Shown here in pieces: positions 5,836 through 7,787 of a stretch of DNA of 7,787 nt (position 1 is the first letter of the stretch; each line of letters starts with the position of its first letter). The notes below the pieces were generated by a model that was not told the origin of the DNA, made no database searches, and saw only the letters and a program-made list of their open reading frames with translations. The DNA comes from an uncultured Oscillibacter sp. (GTDB lineage: Bacteria; Bacillota; Clostridia; Oscillospirales; Oscillospiraceae). The translations under genes were made by a program, and so were the position numbers. The DNA lies in contig CAJOFP010000020.1 of assembly GCA_905233795.1 (NCBI GenBank), positions 1 through 7,787 on the forward strand. Reading direction: 5' to 3'.

Positions 5836-7787
5836 TCACGCGGGCAGATCGCCCGTCCAGTTTTTACATACAGGGGACAGCGTATCGTTTTGGATCAGGA
5901 ATAATTTGCAACGCCGCATAGCTGACAGATTGAACGGCTCAAAAAAATCGGAAAGAGCAATCGTATCCCGTCCCGCTTGCGGCGCGTCCGGCAGAATTTT
6001 TAACGCGAGCATTGCCCCGGTTTCATCATAACAGGCCAGATACAGGTTTGTTTTTTCCGGTTCAGGGACGGTAAGCGTATAGATTAGCGCGTAAGAGCCG
6101 GGATTTTTTTCCGCGAGTTCCGCCGCGCAGAAAGCCGTACACAAAGGCAGTTCCGCATGGTTTCTGATTTCCATATCATCAATAAGAACAACGGGATTGA
6201 CTGTATTCCGAGCATAATAAACCCGCCGCAAGAAATTGCTCCGGCTTCCCGAAGCGTTTATCCGTTGTTCCGTCTCATCTTGCGTATCAAATATCTCAAT
6301 CCAGTCGAAATCGTCGCCGGATTCCCACGGGACGGCGCTGTCAATCACGTTGTTTGTAAAATCAAATTCATAGCCGTTTAATTTACAGCCCAATATTAAT
6401 AAGGCGATCTTTGGCGTTCCCGTTTCGCTATAGGCGCGGTTCATTCGGATATAATTTCCGCTGATTTTCGGAGCGCGGATCAAATCGCGTTGATAATACG
6501 GAAACAGCGCGTTTTTCACGGGAGTATTCAGGATAACAGTATTGTCAGAGAAATCGTAGCCCATGCACAGGTAATTCAATTCGGAATCAATCACAAAGCG
6601 ATTATTATAAATCCGCGTGGCGTCATTCGCGCTCTGCGCCTCGTCCAGATCGCATAAATGAGCCAATCCGCCGCGAATTTCTATCACATTTTCAGATACT
6701 TCCTGTTTACGCGAGCCAAAGAATCTATAGAAACAGCCGCCCTCCCCGGAATCCTCATAACGGATATGATTCCCTTTCAGGTTCAGCGCGACGCCGATTT
6801 CACAATCTTCCGCGTTCACAATGCCGCAATAATTATCCGTTGAATCCAGTTTTACCCATGTAATATCATTGCCGCTGATTTCCACCGGTTCACTGCCGTT
6901 CTGACCGCCGCAGAGAATCAGGAAGCGTCTGGATTCCGCGTAAATTTTATTATTGGTAAAGCGCACATCCCGCACGATGTCCGTTTTGCCTTCCGCACAT
7001 CCCCCAATATTGCCAAATGTGAAAACCATATCGCTGTAATCCAATACTTCGCCTTGTTCATGCGCGTTAAACTCGTTGCCGTCAATGAAAATCCGTTCGG
7101 CTTCCGCGCTCCAGACCGCGATGGATTCATCATGACAGCTTTTTTCTATCAAATTATTCCGGATGGTAATATCAGAAACGCGGGTATTTGGCGTCCCGGC
7201 TCCGGCATATCCGCTGATCCAGATATTTCCCCCGGCTCCGTTGTACATCTCGCCCTCTGTGGGAACGCCGCTGGCATGGCTTAAATTTTTCAGGGAACAG
7301 CGCGTAATATCAATATTATGGCATTCGCCGTAAATCCAGATATTGGTCGCGCCTCTGCCGCCGTCAGCGTACATTTCATTGCCCACGCCCTCTGTAATGA
7401 GAAATTCGCAATCTTCCACGCGGACATCAGAACAGTTGAACAGAATAAGCTGCACACTGTTGGAACGCTGCGGACTGTCCGCCGCGTCGCCCGCGTTGGG
7501 CGTGAGAAAATTCAGATTATGCAGATAAATATTTGTCACCGGATTTTCCGGGTCCTCTCCCAAAACGCGCAATTCTTCCCAGTTTTCAAACGGAGTGTCT
7601 TTATCCCATGCCAGCGTGGCGCCGTTTCCGGCAATCTCTACATTACTGGAAGTCATGAGAATCCGTTTCTTGTACAGATAAGTTTTTCCCGCGCCAAACT
7701 CCACTTTCGCCGCGCCGGAATTGAGCGCCGTCTCAATCGCGCCGCTGTCATCACTGACGCCATCTCCTGCGGCGCCGAAATCTTCTA
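5836..7787 (-). CDS. Right-handed beta-helix protein, pectate-lyase superfamily (5' partial)
   Basis: Predicted parallel beta-helix protein of the kind found in polysaccharide lyases, GH28 enzymes and phage tailspikes. The frame is open to the right edge: 27 codons precede the GTG at 7704, beginning EDFGAAGDGVSDDSGAIETA, the DFGAxGDGxxDD-AI signature of the Pectate_lyase_3 N-terminal rung. The GTG is therefore an internal Val (residue 28 of 649 visible), not the start. Next comes FGAGKTYLYKKRILMTSSNV and many helix turns of the form IRNNLIEKS, IDGNEFNAH, FTNNKIYAES, ISGNDITWV, LKGNHIRYE, YNNRFVIDS, SDNTVIL, ISGNYIRM and FTNNVIDS. From about visible residue 545 a separate C-terminal beta domain follows, ending CKLFLIQNDTLSPVCKNW, reminiscent of a C-terminal sandwich found in many clostridial surface proteins. 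Catalytic residues cannot be assigned, and any signal peptide lies outside the window. It is convergent with the transporter operon, so it is regulated separately. Confidence 0.85.
   Translation of the reverse strand, partial: EDFGAAGDGVSDDSGAIETALNSGAAKVEFGAGKTYLYKKRILMTSSNVEIAGNGATLAWDKDTPFENWEELRVLGEDPENPVTNIYLHNLNFLTPNAGDAADSPQRSNSVQLILFNCSDVRVEDCEFLITEGVGNEMYADGGRGATNIWIYGECHNIDITRCSLKNLSHASGVPTEGEMYNGAGGNIWISGYAGAGTPNTRVSDITIRNNLIEKSCHDESIAVWSAEAERIFIDGNEFNAHEQGEVLDYSDMVFTFGNIGGCAEGKTDIVRDVRFTNNKIYAESRRFLILCGGQNGSEPVEISGNDITWVKLDSTDNYCGIVNAEDCEIGVALNLKGNHIRYEDSGEGGCFYRFFGSRKQEVSENVIEIRGGLAHLCDLDEAQSANDATRIYNNRFVIDSELNYLCMGYDFSDNTVILNTPVKNALFPYYQRDLIRAPKISGNYIRMNRAYSETGTPKIALLILGCKLNGYEFDFTNNVIDSAVPWESGDDFDWIEIFDTQDETEQRINASGSRSNFLRRVYYARNTVNPVVLIDDMEIRNHAELPLCTAFCAAELAEKNPGSYALIYTLTVPEPEKTNLYLACYDETGAMLALKILPDAPQAGRDTIALSDFFEPFNLSAMRRCKLFLIQNDTLSPVCKNWTGDLPA

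Noticed and set aside
5836..7787. The beta-helix protein as a phage tailspike.
   Set aside because: The DFGAxGDGxxDD rung also occurs in tailspikes, but there are no phage structural genes nearby and the neighbours are sugar-transport genes; the part outside the window could change this view.

Overview
The window looks like part of a carbohydrate-utilisation locus from a Gram-positive, probably clostridial (Bacillota), bacterium. Reasons: purine-rich Shine-Dalgarno sites, a TTG start codon, a lipoprotein-type sugar-binding protein with a Gly/Ser linker after the lipid-anchored cysteine, a YesL-type (DUF624) membrane protein, and a CUT1 ABC importer with no ATPase gene of its own. Coding DNA is fairly GC-rich, while the intergenic stretches are strikingly AT-rich and palindromic. 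The species cannot be named from this sequence alone.

Left to centre (2-5697, + strand) is one apparent operon: a clan GH-D / GH36 alpha-galactosidase-like enzyme, an extracellular sugar-binding lipoprotein, two membrane permeases of the MalF and MalG types, and a DUF624 protein. The likely job is capture of an alpha-galactoside or related oligosaccharide at the cell surface, import, and hydrolysis in the cytoplasm by the GH36 enzyme, which shows no export signal in the part visible. The spacer between the binding protein and the first permease carries two strong hairpins, which probably set a high binding-protein to permease ratio. The operon ends in a long perfect hairpin.

Right (5836-7787, - strand) is a convergent gene for a right-handed parallel beta-helix protein of the pectate-lyase/GH28-like superfamily. 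It runs off the right edge, so its true start is not visible; the visible reading frame continues past the first candidate start codon to the last base. Together the genes suggest a plant-polysaccharide or glycoconjugate function, but the substrate is inference.

I see no RNA gene, CRISPR array, insertion sequence, phage gene or defence system. The window is best described as an ordinary glycan-use locus with some unusual details in the non-coding DNA and in the enzyme active-site region. I found no convincing undescribed system.
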